The notes beneath the pieces are model-generated. The model saw only the letters and a program-made list of their open reading frames with translations, did not search any database and had not been told where the DNA came from. Positions 34,822 to 46,318 of a stretch of DNA of 64,000 nucleotides are shown here, piece by piece. The number at the start of each line of letters is the position of its first letter. Position 1 is the first letter of the stretch. The stretch covers positions 1,612,001-1,676,000 of the forward strand of contig JAMWBK010000003.1 in NCBI GenBank assembly GCA_029953675.1. The letters are read 5' to 3'. The position numbers and the translations under genes were made by a program. This stretch comes from Rhodosorus marinus. Taxonomy: Eukaryota > Rhodophyta > Stylonematophyceae > Stylonematales > Stylonemataceae.

Positions 34822-36159
34822 CTCTATCCACCCAACAAAACCTCCAACAAAAGGTTTCTTACGAAGTAAACCCTCAGAAGTGAAGCAAGAGATCTAAACC
34901 AGCCTCAACAGCGCTCAGATCCCCATCCCCTCAAATCGCCGCTGATCACTGAACAAATCCCCCTCCCCATTCTTCCACCCCTAACGAACAATCACTTAAA
35001 AGGAACCAATCCAATACATTCATAAGAGTCACCATAATAATCAATCTAAATATCTATCATTAACGATGAATAGCGTTTTACATTTCTCTATTAGTAATCA
35101 AAAGATGTTAAATGATTGAATACAAGGTGACTTTAAACCATTGCTTTTTCCCAGCTATCAGCTGTCCAGTTCATAGTTTCCAATTCCATCTATTGGTACA
35201 AATGCTCTAAAATTATTAACTAAAAAGACATCTAGTGGGGACTTGAATTTACATAAATATTTGCCACTAGAACACCGACGACGTTCCAACAAGGACACCT
35301 GCCATATTTTGATTTGACAAAAGTTGGTCCGTTCAGCACGTCTTTTGACTAGCGGATTGAAAATCTGGACTTTTTGAGAGGATATTTTTTACCAATAATG
35401 AAAATCATTGTTTTTTAATGGATTGGCAAAGTTTCTCGAATTTTCCATTGCCAATGGCGAGAGGTTCGAGCTATTGAATATCTAACAGAGGGGTTAGAAG
35501 GACACGTGAAAAGAGCAGAAAAATACTTTTTCTGAATTTTATCCAATCCTCGGACATACTTCCTTGGATAATATAAGGAGGGTAGCAAAAGAAGTTAAAA
35601 GAGCTTCCTTCTCTCTTCCCCGCGAAAAAAAGGCGCTGATCAGGCGATGATTTCCATAGAAGAAAAAATTTCTGTGTCTTAAAAAATACTGCAATATATT
35701 ATATTGCGGTTTGTTCTCGAAGAGCTGTTTTAAGAGAGAATTTACTCTAAGGATGAAAACGAGGATTTCAGTGACAATAACTGGTATATTGAATATTGGA
35801 AATATTTAAGTAGCAACATGGAGGTGGCAGTTATTGTATTGGAAAAGTGGCCCAAATAGACATATTGCTTTTGTCTTTCGGAGCAGGATTGTGGGAGTGA
35901 ACTGCTGAGAGATTGAGATGTTCTGGTAGTAGGAAGTTTCTCTGTGGACTCTACGTGCTGTCACTATCCAGTACCTTTTTTTTTTTTTATTACACTGATG
36001 TACTCTTCGGCGAAGACAACTTCGTGGGTAGTCGAGGGTCGATCCCTGCTCCGTCGTGTCAAATAGAGACGTTCGGCATATCTCAAATGAACCACTAGCG
36101 AAAACACTTTATCAACAATTTCGAGACTCTACAAGCAAGAAGACGTCCTGAAAGAAGAT
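34822..36159. other. Intergenic region upstream of HSP60
   Basis: The HSP60 side is C/A-rich on the plus strand (34822-34990). The middle is AT-rich and holds a heat-shock element at 35434-35446. A plus-strand 61-residue frame at 35913 with a hydrophobic start has no support. No gene is called. Confidence 0.5.
35434..35446. promoter_or_regulatory. Perfect three-unit heat-shock element
   Basis: TTC-tc-GAA-tt-TTC with exact spacing, the minimal functional heat-shock factor site. It lies upstream of HSP60, about 650 bp from the likely start codon. Its presence upstream of a heat-inducible gene class makes function plausible, though distance is large. Confidence 0.6.
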
Positions 36160-36540
36160 TACCACGATGGAGATACCGCTCTTTCCATTGTGCTCTGTGG
36201 AGGAGAAAAACTTGCAGTTTCTCTTTCCGACAGTACCCAGCACTCGTCTAAACCTCGGGAGTGACGGGCAGATCAAATCGAATTATGAAGATCCCTATAT
36301 CAACATCAAACCTTTGTGAGGCTCTAGAACTTTGCATTGTCCTGACCCAGCTGTAGAAAGATTACATTATCTGATCAATGCGCTGAACTCACGAAGATCA
36401 TTTTCTTACTTTGAATCAGAATCATACACGTTGGCGTGTTGAGCTGGGTAGACGCAGCCGATAGATTCGTGCTATCTATCGATGGTGCAAGATGCCTCTC
36501 CGGAACTGGAGACGCTCTAGAACTAGATGTCGTCCTGAAC
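36160..36540 (-). pseudogene. Broken inverted copy of the adjacent glycosyltransferase gene
   Basis: Read on the minus strand, this segment repeats the 5' exons of the neighbouring plus-strand glycosyltransferase. A stretch like GEASCTID (functional copy GESCTID) appears near 36490. It is followed by an internal deletion of about 115 bp, then a 224-bp block (36242-36465) about 96 percent identical to 36942-37163. Beyond it, a more diverged match reads CKFFSSTEHNGK against WKFFSSRERHGK in the functional gene. The copy has in-frame stops and a 2-bp insertion, so it cannot encode the protein. Flanks are diverged while the core is nearly identical, which suggests either recent gene conversion or selection on the core. 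Confidence 0.75.
36242..36465 (+). repeat. Left arm of 222-bp inverted repeat
   Basis: Reverse complement of 36942-37163 with about eight differences, including one 2-bp indel. The spacer is 476 bp. The arm covers part of the pseudogene; the opposite arm covers the end of exon 1 and all of intron 1 of the functional gene. Confidence 0.9.
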
Positions 36541-36701
36541 CCCTCTAGAAGTGCCCTTTACCGAATCGAAACTGATCTACAGCTGAGCGGAGCGACTTTC
36601 AGACAAGCCTACAGCTTGAGGTTAAATTCTCCATTGATGGATGCAAAGACAGAGGAACTAAGTAGGCATTGAAGAAGAGCCTTCTGGCTTTGAACTTCAC
36701 A

Positions 36702-39060
36702 ATGCAATGGGCACTTATTCTCGTGATTGTTAGCAAGTTCTTGTTGAGTTTTGCTCAAGTAGGTGAAGGCGTATGCAGTAGTATTGCAGGAGAGTCGTGT
36801 ACCATCGATCAACAGCAGGATGTTGTTGTAACGATCTACAGCTATGACAGGCCGCGACATTTACTGCTCCTGCTGGAAGATATCACGCGGGAGGCTGATC
36901 GAGCTGAACTGAAGGTTCATGTGAATGTTATCGATGACAACTCTATCGACTGCGTCTACCCAGCTCAACACGACAACGTGTATGATTCTGATTCAAAGTA
37001 TGAGAATGATCTTCGTGAGTTCAGCATTGATCAGGTAATGTAATCTTTCTACAGCTGGGTCAGGACGATGCAAAGTTCTAGAGCCTCACAAAGGTTTGAT
37101 GTTGATATAGGGATCTTCACAATTCGATTTGATCTGCCCGTCACTCCCGAGGTTTAGACGAGTTCTGGAGATCCTTGGAAGGAGGAATTGGAAGTTTTTC
37201 TCCTCCAGAGAGCGCCATGGAAAGAAGAGGTACTGGCACCAGGTCGCTCAGGTACACGGGGCACATTTCGAGATCAGATCAAAACGCAGAAGCTCAGAGA
37301 CCAGAATGTTTCATTCACCGTTAGGCTCACCGGTTGCTTAAAGGAATCCAGACACGCTTCTTCGTCTTTCTTCCTGATGATGATCGACTCTGTGAGGATT
37401 TCTTCAGGAAGGCAATCTCGGTAGGTTCCCATACGATAACTAGCGATCAATGGCCACGCAGAGCTCGCTCTCAACAATGACCTACCCTCGATCTCAGGCC
37501 TGGGAACAGATAACAGACATGAACAAAGCCTCGCTGATGCTCCATGTCGAGGAAAAACGAGCCAAGGAAGCTGTTTGGACTCCACTGAAGCCAGTCCGAG
37601 AAGGTCATGTTTACCGCATCGGTTGGGTAGAAAGTGGAAATTTCCTATGTACCTCCAAGCTTCTAGAATTGATGAACTATAGCTTTCCCAGGATTCCATC
37701 AAACAGGTAAGGAGTGGTTCTGACAAACCGGAGTGTATGGCGATTGGTTTCCTCTTAACGTCTTATGCCTCCTTGCTATTCCTTTTGCTGAAATAGATGG
37801 GATCAGCGCCCGACTCTATCGTCTGGTGTTGGATCTCAGCTGTCTGAGACTCTGTACAAGGCCAAGCTTGGTATGTTTCTCACTATCAACTCTCTCGTCG
37901 CCCATGTGGGGAACGAGGAGTCCAAAATGAACTCCGATCTGCGAGCTTCAGAACAGCTGAATACATACATGTTCGAGGATGGAGAGGACGCTTTGGAGAA
38001 GCTCTTGAAAGAGCCTCCAAGTGTTGTGGCGACGCTCGCAACGAAATGGTGAGAGCTTCGCATCTCGCGTGGCAGGAACTCGTCGCTGATGATGGCTTCT
38101 GCTCACTGGCTCACATGATTTTGGATGTCTTTTTCGTGTTCGCAGGGGTAGACTTAGATCTTTGCAGTCCGTTGTTCATTCACTAGCTTGCCAGGTGGAC
38201 AGAATACATGTTTACTTGAACGACTACGAGTTCGTGCCCGCGTTCCTCAGAGGGCTCTCCTGGGTGCATGTTTATCGAAGTCAGGTACGAACTCGGTTGG
38301 AGAGGTGGGACGGAGTGCTTTGCCCACTGCTACTGACGCTGGTCCTCGAAACACGCCCGTATCCTCAGGATGAGTTGGGAGATCTTGGAGATACCGGAAA
38401 GTTTTTCAAAGCTGGCAAGTTTCATTCTCAGTACGTTGTTACGGCGGATGACGATCTTGTATATCCGCCTGACTACGTTGACAAGCTAGTTGAGTTTATA
38501 CGACGATTTCAACCGCCAATTATTGTTGGACTACATGGCATTATCCTTCGTGAGGAGCTTCTGAAACCCCAAACCGGTATATCAAGAGGATACTACGCTT
38601 CTCGGAAGGTGATGATGGGGACGGGGGTAAGGGACCTGGGCTTCAGTGCTTGGTAGCTTTACAAAACGCGTGCACGTGACAAGCGATATTGACAAGCTTG
38701 TTCTGTTTAAAGACTGTGGAACAGGCAATAGACGTTCAAATTCTAGGAACTGGGCTTACAATGTACCGTGGAGAAGACCTACCTTACCTCTCAGTGAGGT
38801 CCTTCAAACTGAAGAACATGGCCGATGTTTGGTTCGGAATTGAAGCAAAGCGTAACAATGTTCCGATGGTTGTAATGCCGCATGAGCAGGGATGGGTTTT
38901 TGAGGTAGCAGGGACAACTGAGGACTCCCTCTATGTATCATACACGAAGCGGCGTCTTGCGGACAAGGCACTAACTGAAGTCGTGCTCAAGGAGCTCCCA
39001 TGGGCAGTTCTTCCCTCAACACTATTGAATACTTCCACCCCAACACCGTCATCCACGTGA
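36702..39060 (+). CDS. Two-domain glycosyltransferase-like membrane protein
   Basis: Eight exons: 36702-37014, 37163-37251, 37325-37420, 37498-37706, 37797-38048, 38146-38284, 38369-38608 and 38713-39060, total 561 residues. A hydrophobic start (ALILVIVSKFLLSFAQ) suggests a signal anchor into the secretory pathway. The first domain looks GT-A-like: VVTIYSYDRP, VNVIDDNSID, then HGKKRYWHQ, FVFLPDDDRLC, and GWVESGNF with RWDQRPTLSSGVGSQLS. The second domain starts VVATLATKWGRLRSLQSVV, with QVDRIHVYLNDYE, the acidic motif TADDDLVYPPDY and LGTGLTMYR. Both domains have acidic DxD-like sites. Sugar and acceptor are unknown; the closest family type I can recall is bacterial-style capsule or polysaccharide glycosyltransferases. 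The exon 1 donor and exon 8 start are the least certain junctions. Confidence 0.75.
36942..37163 (-). repeat. Right arm of 222-bp inverted repeat
   Basis: Partner of 36242-36465. It spans the 3' end of exon 1, the whole first intron and the acceptor site of the glycosyltransferase gene, so the transcript of a read-through from the left could form a long hairpin. Confidence 0.9.
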
Positions 39061-39636
39061 CTTTTTGAAGGACTGGGTGGGGTTGTTGTACACTATTGGA
39101 ACTCGGTGTAACTATAGCTTCCTATGAGGAACGCTGCTCAGGCATTGCATAAAAGTTGACCTTTATTGACCGTTATGTTGCCGGGCTTGGCCGCACCGCA
39201 TCAACTGCCTTCTACGCGCTGACCGCACACGCCCCACACTAAGAACAATTCCGGCACGGGACAATCTTTCATGAAGTGACTGTTCTCGATACCAGCCGGA
39301 CCGCGTGGGAAGCTCGTTTTACTAAGTCCGCTAGGCACTCTCTTCAAAGAATCCCAGGTTGCTCAAAAGGTTGCTGTCAAAACTTAGCTTTCAGTTAAAA
39401 GAGAAGTGTTTACTCAGAATTAGAATTCGATGCATGCATCCTGTCCTTACGACGAGTGTGTATCTACACATAGGATGGTCCGGCATGCATCCTTGGCATT
39501 GGCGATGGGAAGATTGGAGACTGGTTTGATCAACTCGAAATATAGCGAGTTTTTTCTGGCAACAGTCTTTGTCACTTGAACACGAGCAAAGCCAGAAGCG
39601 AGGTCAAAAATACAGCGAGTCAATCCAGTTATGAAG
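39061..39636. other. Convergent 3' spacer, glycosyltransferase and importin
   Basis: Holds both 3' UTRs. A minus-strand frame at 39447-39665 overlaps the importin stop in another frame and shows no family likeness. Confidence 0.5.
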
Positions 39637-42600
39637 CTACCGCGGTTGCTCTTGTTGCGCAGCATAGTTTTGGTGATCCCGGTGTGCTTCGTCCACAGTG
39701 CGAATGAAGGTTTGAAGAGACCTCAATTGTTCCTGATCTAGCCGCTCCATCACGCTGCGCATATTGACTTCTGTCATTTCCCGGAACGACTGAACAAAGT
39801 ACAGCACCTCATCCACATCGTCAAGAGGAGAATCAAAATCTCCTTCATCTTCGGTTTCGAAGAAATCGTCCGAGTCGTCGTAGTCATGTCTGTAGCCGGA
39901 AGTTAACTCATCCTCTGCATCCTCATTGTCCTGAAATTCCACATTCTTTGATGCCTCCGACTCCCTAAGGAGCTCCAAAGCATTTCTTCTATGCTCTTGC
40001 TCCCGCTCGTTTCTCTGCTGAGCAATTAACTGCAGCAATTTCAAAATTGAAGTGATTACCTCGATAAAGCCGGCCTGCACTTCGGCCGGCAGCGTCTCCC
40101 CCGGGAGAGTCAGAATAGACGACAATCCAACCACGCTAGTCTTCTTGTCGTGAATCCTGGGAAACATGCTCAGGTTTCCAATCCAAGTGACAAACACTTG
40201 CTGCACGCACCCCAACTCAGAAAGCACTCGCAGCGTAAGCGCGGGGTTATAGTAAAGCGCACAGCCAACGTTTGAAAACAGTCTGATTCTCAACTGGTTC
40301 GTTTTCGCCACTGTCAACCGCCGGATAATCATCTGAATGAGTTCTGTCACTACTCCATCTATTCTTCCCTTGCAGTTCAGCATTAGAATTTCCGCCAGCC
40401 TCGTACCCTGCTTAGGGAGCGGAAGGAAAATCAGCCTCGGTAACATGAGCGATAAGCTAACCAAAAAAGGGATCTTACCATATCCGCATCCGAGTCATCG
40501 AGCTGCTCTCCCCATAACCGGGCAACCATCTGCACGACCTTGTCCACGTAGCCCACATCTCCAATCCTTCCTGCCAGAAAACTCTCTGTTCCCATGGAAA
40601 TGTAGTTCTCAATAGGAGCCATTAGATGATCTGCAAAGTCGATGGCCCAAGTCTCGAACGCTTCGAAAATCTTTGGATAAATAGTCCAGAGATAAGGAGA
40701 AATTTCACTTTGCTCCGCAGATGCGTGAATGAACGTCGAAAGCACATCCAACGACTCCTCAAAAAATTCCATATTGTCTACATCAAACATGACGTTGAAC
40801 ACTTGCCCCAAAGACGGCTCAATGGAATGGAAAATTCGCGCATTTGAGGGATGCTGCGATAAAGACTGGAGAACCGTGTCAATTGCTTGCAAGCAATGAA
40901 CCGCAGCAAGGTTGGATTCTTCATCCTCATCGCCTGCACTTGCTGCTCGCAGGTACGTAGCGGCTAACTTCATGCACAATGCATTGGCCAAGGGGGGAAT
41001 CTGGTTCTGAAACCTTTGCACCAACTCCTCAATCGTAGCAATTATGTAAGTGTTGTCAATCTGGATTCACCCATACCGAGAAAATCGAGTTAGCAATCTC
41101 AGACGCTTGGGGGGCACTACTTGAAGCCCTCACCTCATCAATCAACCGGAAGAGGTGGTCAAACAGATTCTTCAACTCCGGAGCGATCAAACGTTTCGCG
41201 GTATTGTTTCGGAGAAAGAATCGAATGTCCACAGCAGCTTGAACGCGCACTGGGAAATCGGAGTCGCTCAAACAACCCAAGATTCCCTGTAGTGAGGGAG
41301 TTATCATGTTATTCATTATATCAGAGTCTGTAGATACCAGTTGACCGAACAGCCAACAAGTTCGCGCTCGTAAGAAGGGATATTTGCTCTTGAACTCTGG
41401 CTGAACATGGTGAACCAGTATTACGCCCAGATTCTCTCGAAGGTCGGATTTAAGTAGCAGCTTCTCTTTGACATGACCGATCGCTAGCAGGGCCCCGTCC
41501 TTTCGCCTCGCTTCGGCGTCCTTTTGAGGGCTGCCATCTGCTGCGGAAGCATATGCGTTCAATATGGTCGCCAAGTGCCTTAAGAAGGGAATCACTGTTC
41601 TCTCCGCTCGCAATCTCCCCAGCGAATACACGATGTTGCAGGCCGCTGCACGCGGAGAGTAGAAGTCCTCGAGGACGTCGTACGTCTTTCTTACGTACTC
41701 GAGAGGATCGCTATCCCACAATTCCAGATCCGAATCATTTACACACATGTACGGGAACACGATCTAGAAACGGCCATAGTCACAAATAAAGTTTTCAGAA
41801 TAATGGACAACGAGACCGTTTTTAGATCTACCAAGAAATCTGGTGGCCAACAGCGCGGTCAGGTGATCTAAACGATATTAGACTTGGTAGGGCCTTTGCA
41901 GATTCACCGATCTGACATATATCTGAATATGTTAGACTTCGAACTGGAACGGCATACCTCAGTCAGAAATACGTCAATCCTTTCACGAATCACGGCATAC
42001 GTAATAGCGGGGAAGATCGCCTGCTCTATGTAATTCAGAGCCAAATTTGCGACACGGGGCGATACAGTTATTCCGCGTTGGCTTGGCCAAGACAGAACCT
42101 CCAGCATGGCGCTTGTGACCGGACCAGCATAGTTGTTGAGAAAGTTATCCGCGAAAGCTTTCAAGTGGGGACGAACTCTCTGCGGATCGCCATACAGATG
42201 AAAGTATTTGTGCATAATGTGACCCAGCCACTTCTTCACTTTCCACGCGGGATTTCGGCTGAGCTCCTCTGGGTCGGTAATACCTTGAGTGGCCTCCGCG
42301 GTTATCGGTCTCCGCAGAGCTGTTACCAGAGCATGCATCCAATCCCGAAACGCGTCATTTGAATTCAAGATATACGGCGGGAGGGCAAATTCCGTAGATG
42401 ACCAGAATATCTTAAATATGTAGCGCTGCAGTTCAAGTGCGAAGTCGTCCATCCCTCTAGTTTCAACGAGTTTCTGTTCCAAGGCGTTGTTCAACTCGAG
42501 GATCTTGGGAAAGACTTGTTCAACCACATGGTTCAACGCCGCCCGAGGGTTCACCTCTCCCTCTTTCTCCATTTTAAACTCGTATACCTTTGTTACGACT

Positions 42601-43055
42601 CTTAGGGCGATCAAGGCCGCCCTTAATCGCCTATCGTCACCGGACTGCAGATTGTTCATAATCGTCTGTAGCAAGCCAGGCCACTTCTCCGGGAAGTCTA
42701 CGATCACCACAGCCTTGATGGTCTCTGCGATTTGTGGTCGCACTGTAGGATCAGCATAAACCAGCGCCTCCATAAGATTATCTCGAATCAGCACTTTTTC
42801 CGCATCATGCAGCTTCCCTTTCTGATCCCAAGACCGTCGAATCATGTTTTTCATGTAGATCGATGCAGATAATCTGATCTCCATGTGAAGACCCTCGACA
42901 ACTGCACTGATCTGAAATAGGCTGGATAAATAGCCTGCTTGCGACTCCATGAGCTCCAGCTGTTTCGCAGAATGGTTTCGGACATCCGCATCATTGTTCA
43001 GAGTGCCTTGCAGCAAACCCGCCACCTCGCGAGAGGTATCCAGCGACTGGTCCAT
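39637..43055 (-). CDS. Importin-7/8-type nuclear transport receptor
   Basis: HEAT-repeat karyopherin-beta that imports ribosomal proteins, histones and other cargo with RanGTP. Four exons: 43055-41958, 41763-41134, 41060-40479 and 40407-39637, total 1026 residues (human IPO7 1038). The N-terminal importin-beta domain has QLELMESQAGYLSSLFQI and IYMKNMIRRSW. The middle keeps ARTCWLFGQ and the LIDE/NTYIIATIEELVQRF junction, which is restored only if the second intron starts at the GTGAGG after LIDE. The distal part has LNCKGRID and ALYYNP. An acidic loop (DYDDSDDFFETEDEGDFDS) lies near residue 940 as in IPO7/8. Start at the first Met, followed immediately by the HEAT solenoid. Confidence 0.94.
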
Positions 43056-44280
43056 GATCTGACCAAATCGGGCAGATTAGCCCGCCACGGTTGTACTCGA
43101 ACAAAAAACTAAAAAAAAACCGCAGGGCACAGAACTGATCCACCCGGTTCTTCCGTAAAGAAACCGTGCGAGGTCACGCAGCCTCAAACAACCTAGACCG
43201 CGCCACCCCCGCCCGTCCCGCGAGAAAGAAATTCAAAGTCCAATCACCAAGCAACGTCTGAGAATCTTCCTCCCCTCAAAACATAAGCTCCCCGACCACG
43301 GCTCTCCAATCCCACCCTACATGAACCGTGATCGCGATCGCAAACATCCGTTCAACGATCCAGCCATCCTGACAAAAAAATACCTCATTCCCAACCCTCC
43401 GCCGGAGCCGCCAACAAACCCTAATATCTCACCCCCCAAAACCTCCTCCCCAAAACCAAACAGAGATCTTCACAATCACTTCAATTATCACCTGATCCTA
43501 TTGCATAAAAAAAAAAAAAAGGCCTCGCATTACACTCACCAAATTTCCCCTCCTTCCCTAACGCGCCTCTACCCCCCCAACCCTTTCCATCCTCAATACA
43601 AAGCAATCCGTCACAACTACCCTTCCCCCACCCCCTTAAAATAACCAAAAAATCACTTGCTCATTGGTTCCAACTGCCCACCCTGAAGCTTGTGATCTGA
43701 TAGAATCATATTGGGATTATTTAGTCGGTCTCAAGAAGTGGGGCCAAAAAAGCAAAAATCGCCACTAGTACCCAAATTTTCCAGTCAATCAACCTGTTCG
43801 GATGTTCAATCAATATTATTAACGATGTAGGGTATTGGAAAGTTAGGTGTTCAAGTTTTTAAATTGTGAGTTTTAGAGGAGTATATGGTATTTATGTTAC
43901 GTTTAAATCGATCGGGAGATTTTTTTTTTTTTGGCAGCGGGTTTGATTTCAGGGTGAGTTGAGGTTGGAGAGGATGAAGTTTGGTCGGAGGGTTTGTGGG
44001 GGAGTTGAGGAAGGTGTGGAGGGCAATTGCTGATGGGTTGGGATCGATAGGAGTATCTAGTGGATAGGATGCGAGTTTAACTGTACGGTATTGGAGCCAC
44101 CCGTATGGGATCGGTTTACGGTGTTTTCTTTTTTTTGTCCGGTCTGGTGCTTTTATATCCCGGGTTTGTTCGTTGTAATGGACGCACTGGTTTTTCGTTT
44201 CCGTCAGCAAACGGTCTTAGCCTGGTGCGTCTCACGTCTTGCAATTATCAGTATGACGCTCAGTTATTCTTAGGCAGTAC
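43056..44280. other. Intergenic region upstream of importin
   Basis: From 43056 to 43640 the plus strand is extremely C/A-rich (long CCAACCCT-like stretches), so the importin coding strand is G/T-rich there. From 43830 to 44060 the plus strand becomes G-rich instead, as expected for the leader of the small plus-strand gene. Frames here are low-complexity artefacts. Confidence 0.55.
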
Positions 44281-44516
44281 ATGGGTTCATATTTCGCCGA
44301 AGAACTATCCGGCGATGCCCTTTTGCTGCTCGAAGAACTTATGCGAAATAGGCTGATAGGTCCTACGCCTCTCATATGCGAGTCCAATTCTGGCCCACAT
44401 CTAGAGGTACATTTGATTTTTCTCCGCTGTGAGCTGACAAGCCGCAGTTCATGCAGCTCCATAGAGAAAATCCGCCACAGCTGATTCGCGTGTGTCGCGA
44501 GAGGTTTTGCCGGTAG
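44281..44516 (+). CDS. Small 64-residue two-exon protein
   Basis: Unrecognised. Exon 1 (44281-44406) encodes MGSYFAEELSGDALLLLEEL and ends at a GTACAT donor. A 41-nt intron with a CAG acceptor leads in phase to exon 2 (44448-44516), whose 22 codons end QLIRVCRERFCR before the stop. The product has an acidic N-terminal helix with a leucine run and a basic C-terminus. Unspliced, the frame would continue to 44484 with a Ser/Arg tail. The clean splice pair and G-rich leader support a real gene. Confidence 0.4.
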
Positions 44517-44611
44517 CTAGGTTATGCAAACGTTTATCGAAGAAAAAAAAAGTCAATTTGACGAAGGTTGACTCAAGAACGGGATCCAAGACCTTTCGCT
44601 AGCGTTTGGCG

Positions 44612-45605
44612 TCACGGGCCTTTCGCACGGAGGGCGAACATTTTTACTGGGAAGAGGTGCTCTGGGAAGTCTCCCTGCAGCTTGGAAGTGATTACTTCAA
44701 CCCCAGCCTCGGCAAACAGCTCCATCAAGTATTGTTCAGATCTGGTAACACTGCTGTCTTCCTTGTCCACAACAAACCCTGTATTGCACACGTTGTCCTT
44801 CAGGATCACGAATCCCCCAGGTTTGACTGCAGCAGTGCAGCTCTTGAAGAACCGAACCAGATCTGCATCAGTTAAATATATTATACACCATTGTATCCAG
44901 ATAAGCGAATAGCGTCCTGTTTCCGGACTAAAGTCTTCCATCCCAGCGCATATTCGGCGCTCGAGACGAGGGTCGCCAATATATTCTTTCGACTCCTCAA
45001 GGTAAGCCTGGTTGGATTCAAGAATGTCCACTCTACTAAACAGAGGCAGGAGCAAGTGCTTGGACACCCTCCCAATACCACCGCCAACATCTGAGAACCA
45101 TCAGTGCGTGACGGAGGGTGAGCGAATTCAAGCTCGAACAGCTTTGACGTGCATGTCATAGGATCACGTACCGAGAGCGATCCCGTCAAATTCTACTTTC
45201 TCCAGACTACGAATGAATCCGGTAGAAGTTCGAACGTCCAGGTCACTGAGCTTACCAAGGCCGCCAAGCATGCCATCGACGGTCGGCTCCACATTCGTCC
45301 AATACTCCTTCGCTTTCTGATACCATCCGAGCTCCCCTCGCCGCTCAACATCAGCTGAATCACCGACCTCCGCGGACCACATGGCCTGTTGGTCCGAGTA
45401 TCGCTTCCCATTGGTGTCTAAACCTCGCTGTGAGCATCACCAAAGACGCGATTAGTCCCATGTTCAAGACAGCTAGAAGAGTATTCAGTCCGAACTTACA
45501 AACCGAGAACGTTTCTTTATGCTCATAGCGTAGACGGACTCCGTCCCATCCCCCGCTTTCTTTTTCGAGGCCACCATTGAAGATAGATCTTAATGCTACA
45601 AGCAT
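44612..45605 (-). CDS. N-terminal X-Pro-Lys methyltransferase (NTMT1-type)
   Basis: Transfers methyl groups from SAM to the alpha-amino group of proteins starting X-Pro-Lys, such as ribosomal proteins and RCC1 in other eukaryotes. Three exons: 45605-45500, 45423-45172 and 45090-44612, total 278 residues. Conserved blocks: WYQKAKEYWTNVEPTVDGMLGG, the SAM loop DVGGGIGRVSKHLLLPLF, GMEDFSPETGRYSLIWIQWC (the IQW signature), and FVILKDN. The extra N-terminus with LDTNGKRYSDQQAMW resembles the plant form rather than the animal one. Exon 1 is inferred from phase; a shorter start at the Met of MWSAEVG (45382) is possible. Confidence 0.92.
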
Positions 45606-46318
45606 TTTGAGCTTCCCCGTGCCCCGCAGTGGCTCCTCGGGTCAAGGCGCTACTAGTATGCACTCTGCAATCGCTTCAACTGAATTTCTTACATTGAGCA
45701 AATTCAAGCAACACGTTTAGGCGGGAACCCGAAACCGGCTTAATGGTTGTGTAACTGGCCAGGAAGACAGGAGATTCATCGGAGGGGGTCTGTTATTTGT
45801 GAGATTCTTCATAGGAAGTCTGTTATTTGCGAGGCGGTTAATAGATCTAACGTCAAAGCGGCTAGTGTAAATCAATCCTGATGTGATGCCCTGTTCATGA
45901 AAGCTGCCATATAACGAATTTGTTCGAAGAGAGCAAAGGAGGAAGTTGTGGAACGCGAAAAGTAGCTCAGAACCAGTCTCCCTCTCAAGGCCCGGGTTGC
46001 CTCTAGCTTTTAAATATCGCGGGACAAGTATTCGTCAGCTCTCCGACGATCAAGCCTCGGTATGCGGACAGACTTGCACTAGCTGACTCCATTTGATTGA
46101 AGACCTAGGCGTTTCAAAACGCGTGAATTGCGCTTGCAGAGGGGGTTGATTACTCACAGTCCGTCTGCTACATCTCAAGACTCTTTGCTATTAATGAGAC
46201 TGAAATCGCTTGCGGACACCTCTCAGGCATACAGGAATCACCTCGACCTGCGCACTGAAGTCACGCACATGCTGCAATATGGGCACAAACACGTCAAGTC
46301 TACACTGGTGCTAAAGCC
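45606..46318. other. Intergenic region, no gene supported
   Basis: Includes a small direct repeat (GTCTGTTATTTGTGAG and AGTCTGTTATTTGCGAG at about 45788-45836). A plus-strand frame at 46128-46436 is mildly protein-like (LADTSQAYRNHLDLRTEV) and might be an upstream exon for the next frame, but no confident join was found. Confidence 0.45.

Noticed and set aside
36040-36062. A tRNA-like B-box (GGGTCGATCCCTG)
   Set aside because: No A-box or cloverleaf pairing at the right spacing.
36166-36672. A plus-strand two-exon gene (MEIPLFPLCS... to a stop at 36672)
   Set aside because: The segment is the reverse complement of the neighbouring glycosyltransferase 5' region, so the apparent frame is a by-product of the inverted copy.
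41071-41134. Importin exon 2 running on to the GTATGG near 41077
   Set aside because: It would leave a 16-nt intron. Using the GTGAGG donor after LIDE restores the family alignment.
43321-43644. A 107-residue plus-strand frame
   Set aside because: Almost all Pro/Asn/Lys from the C/A-rich importin leader; composition artefact.
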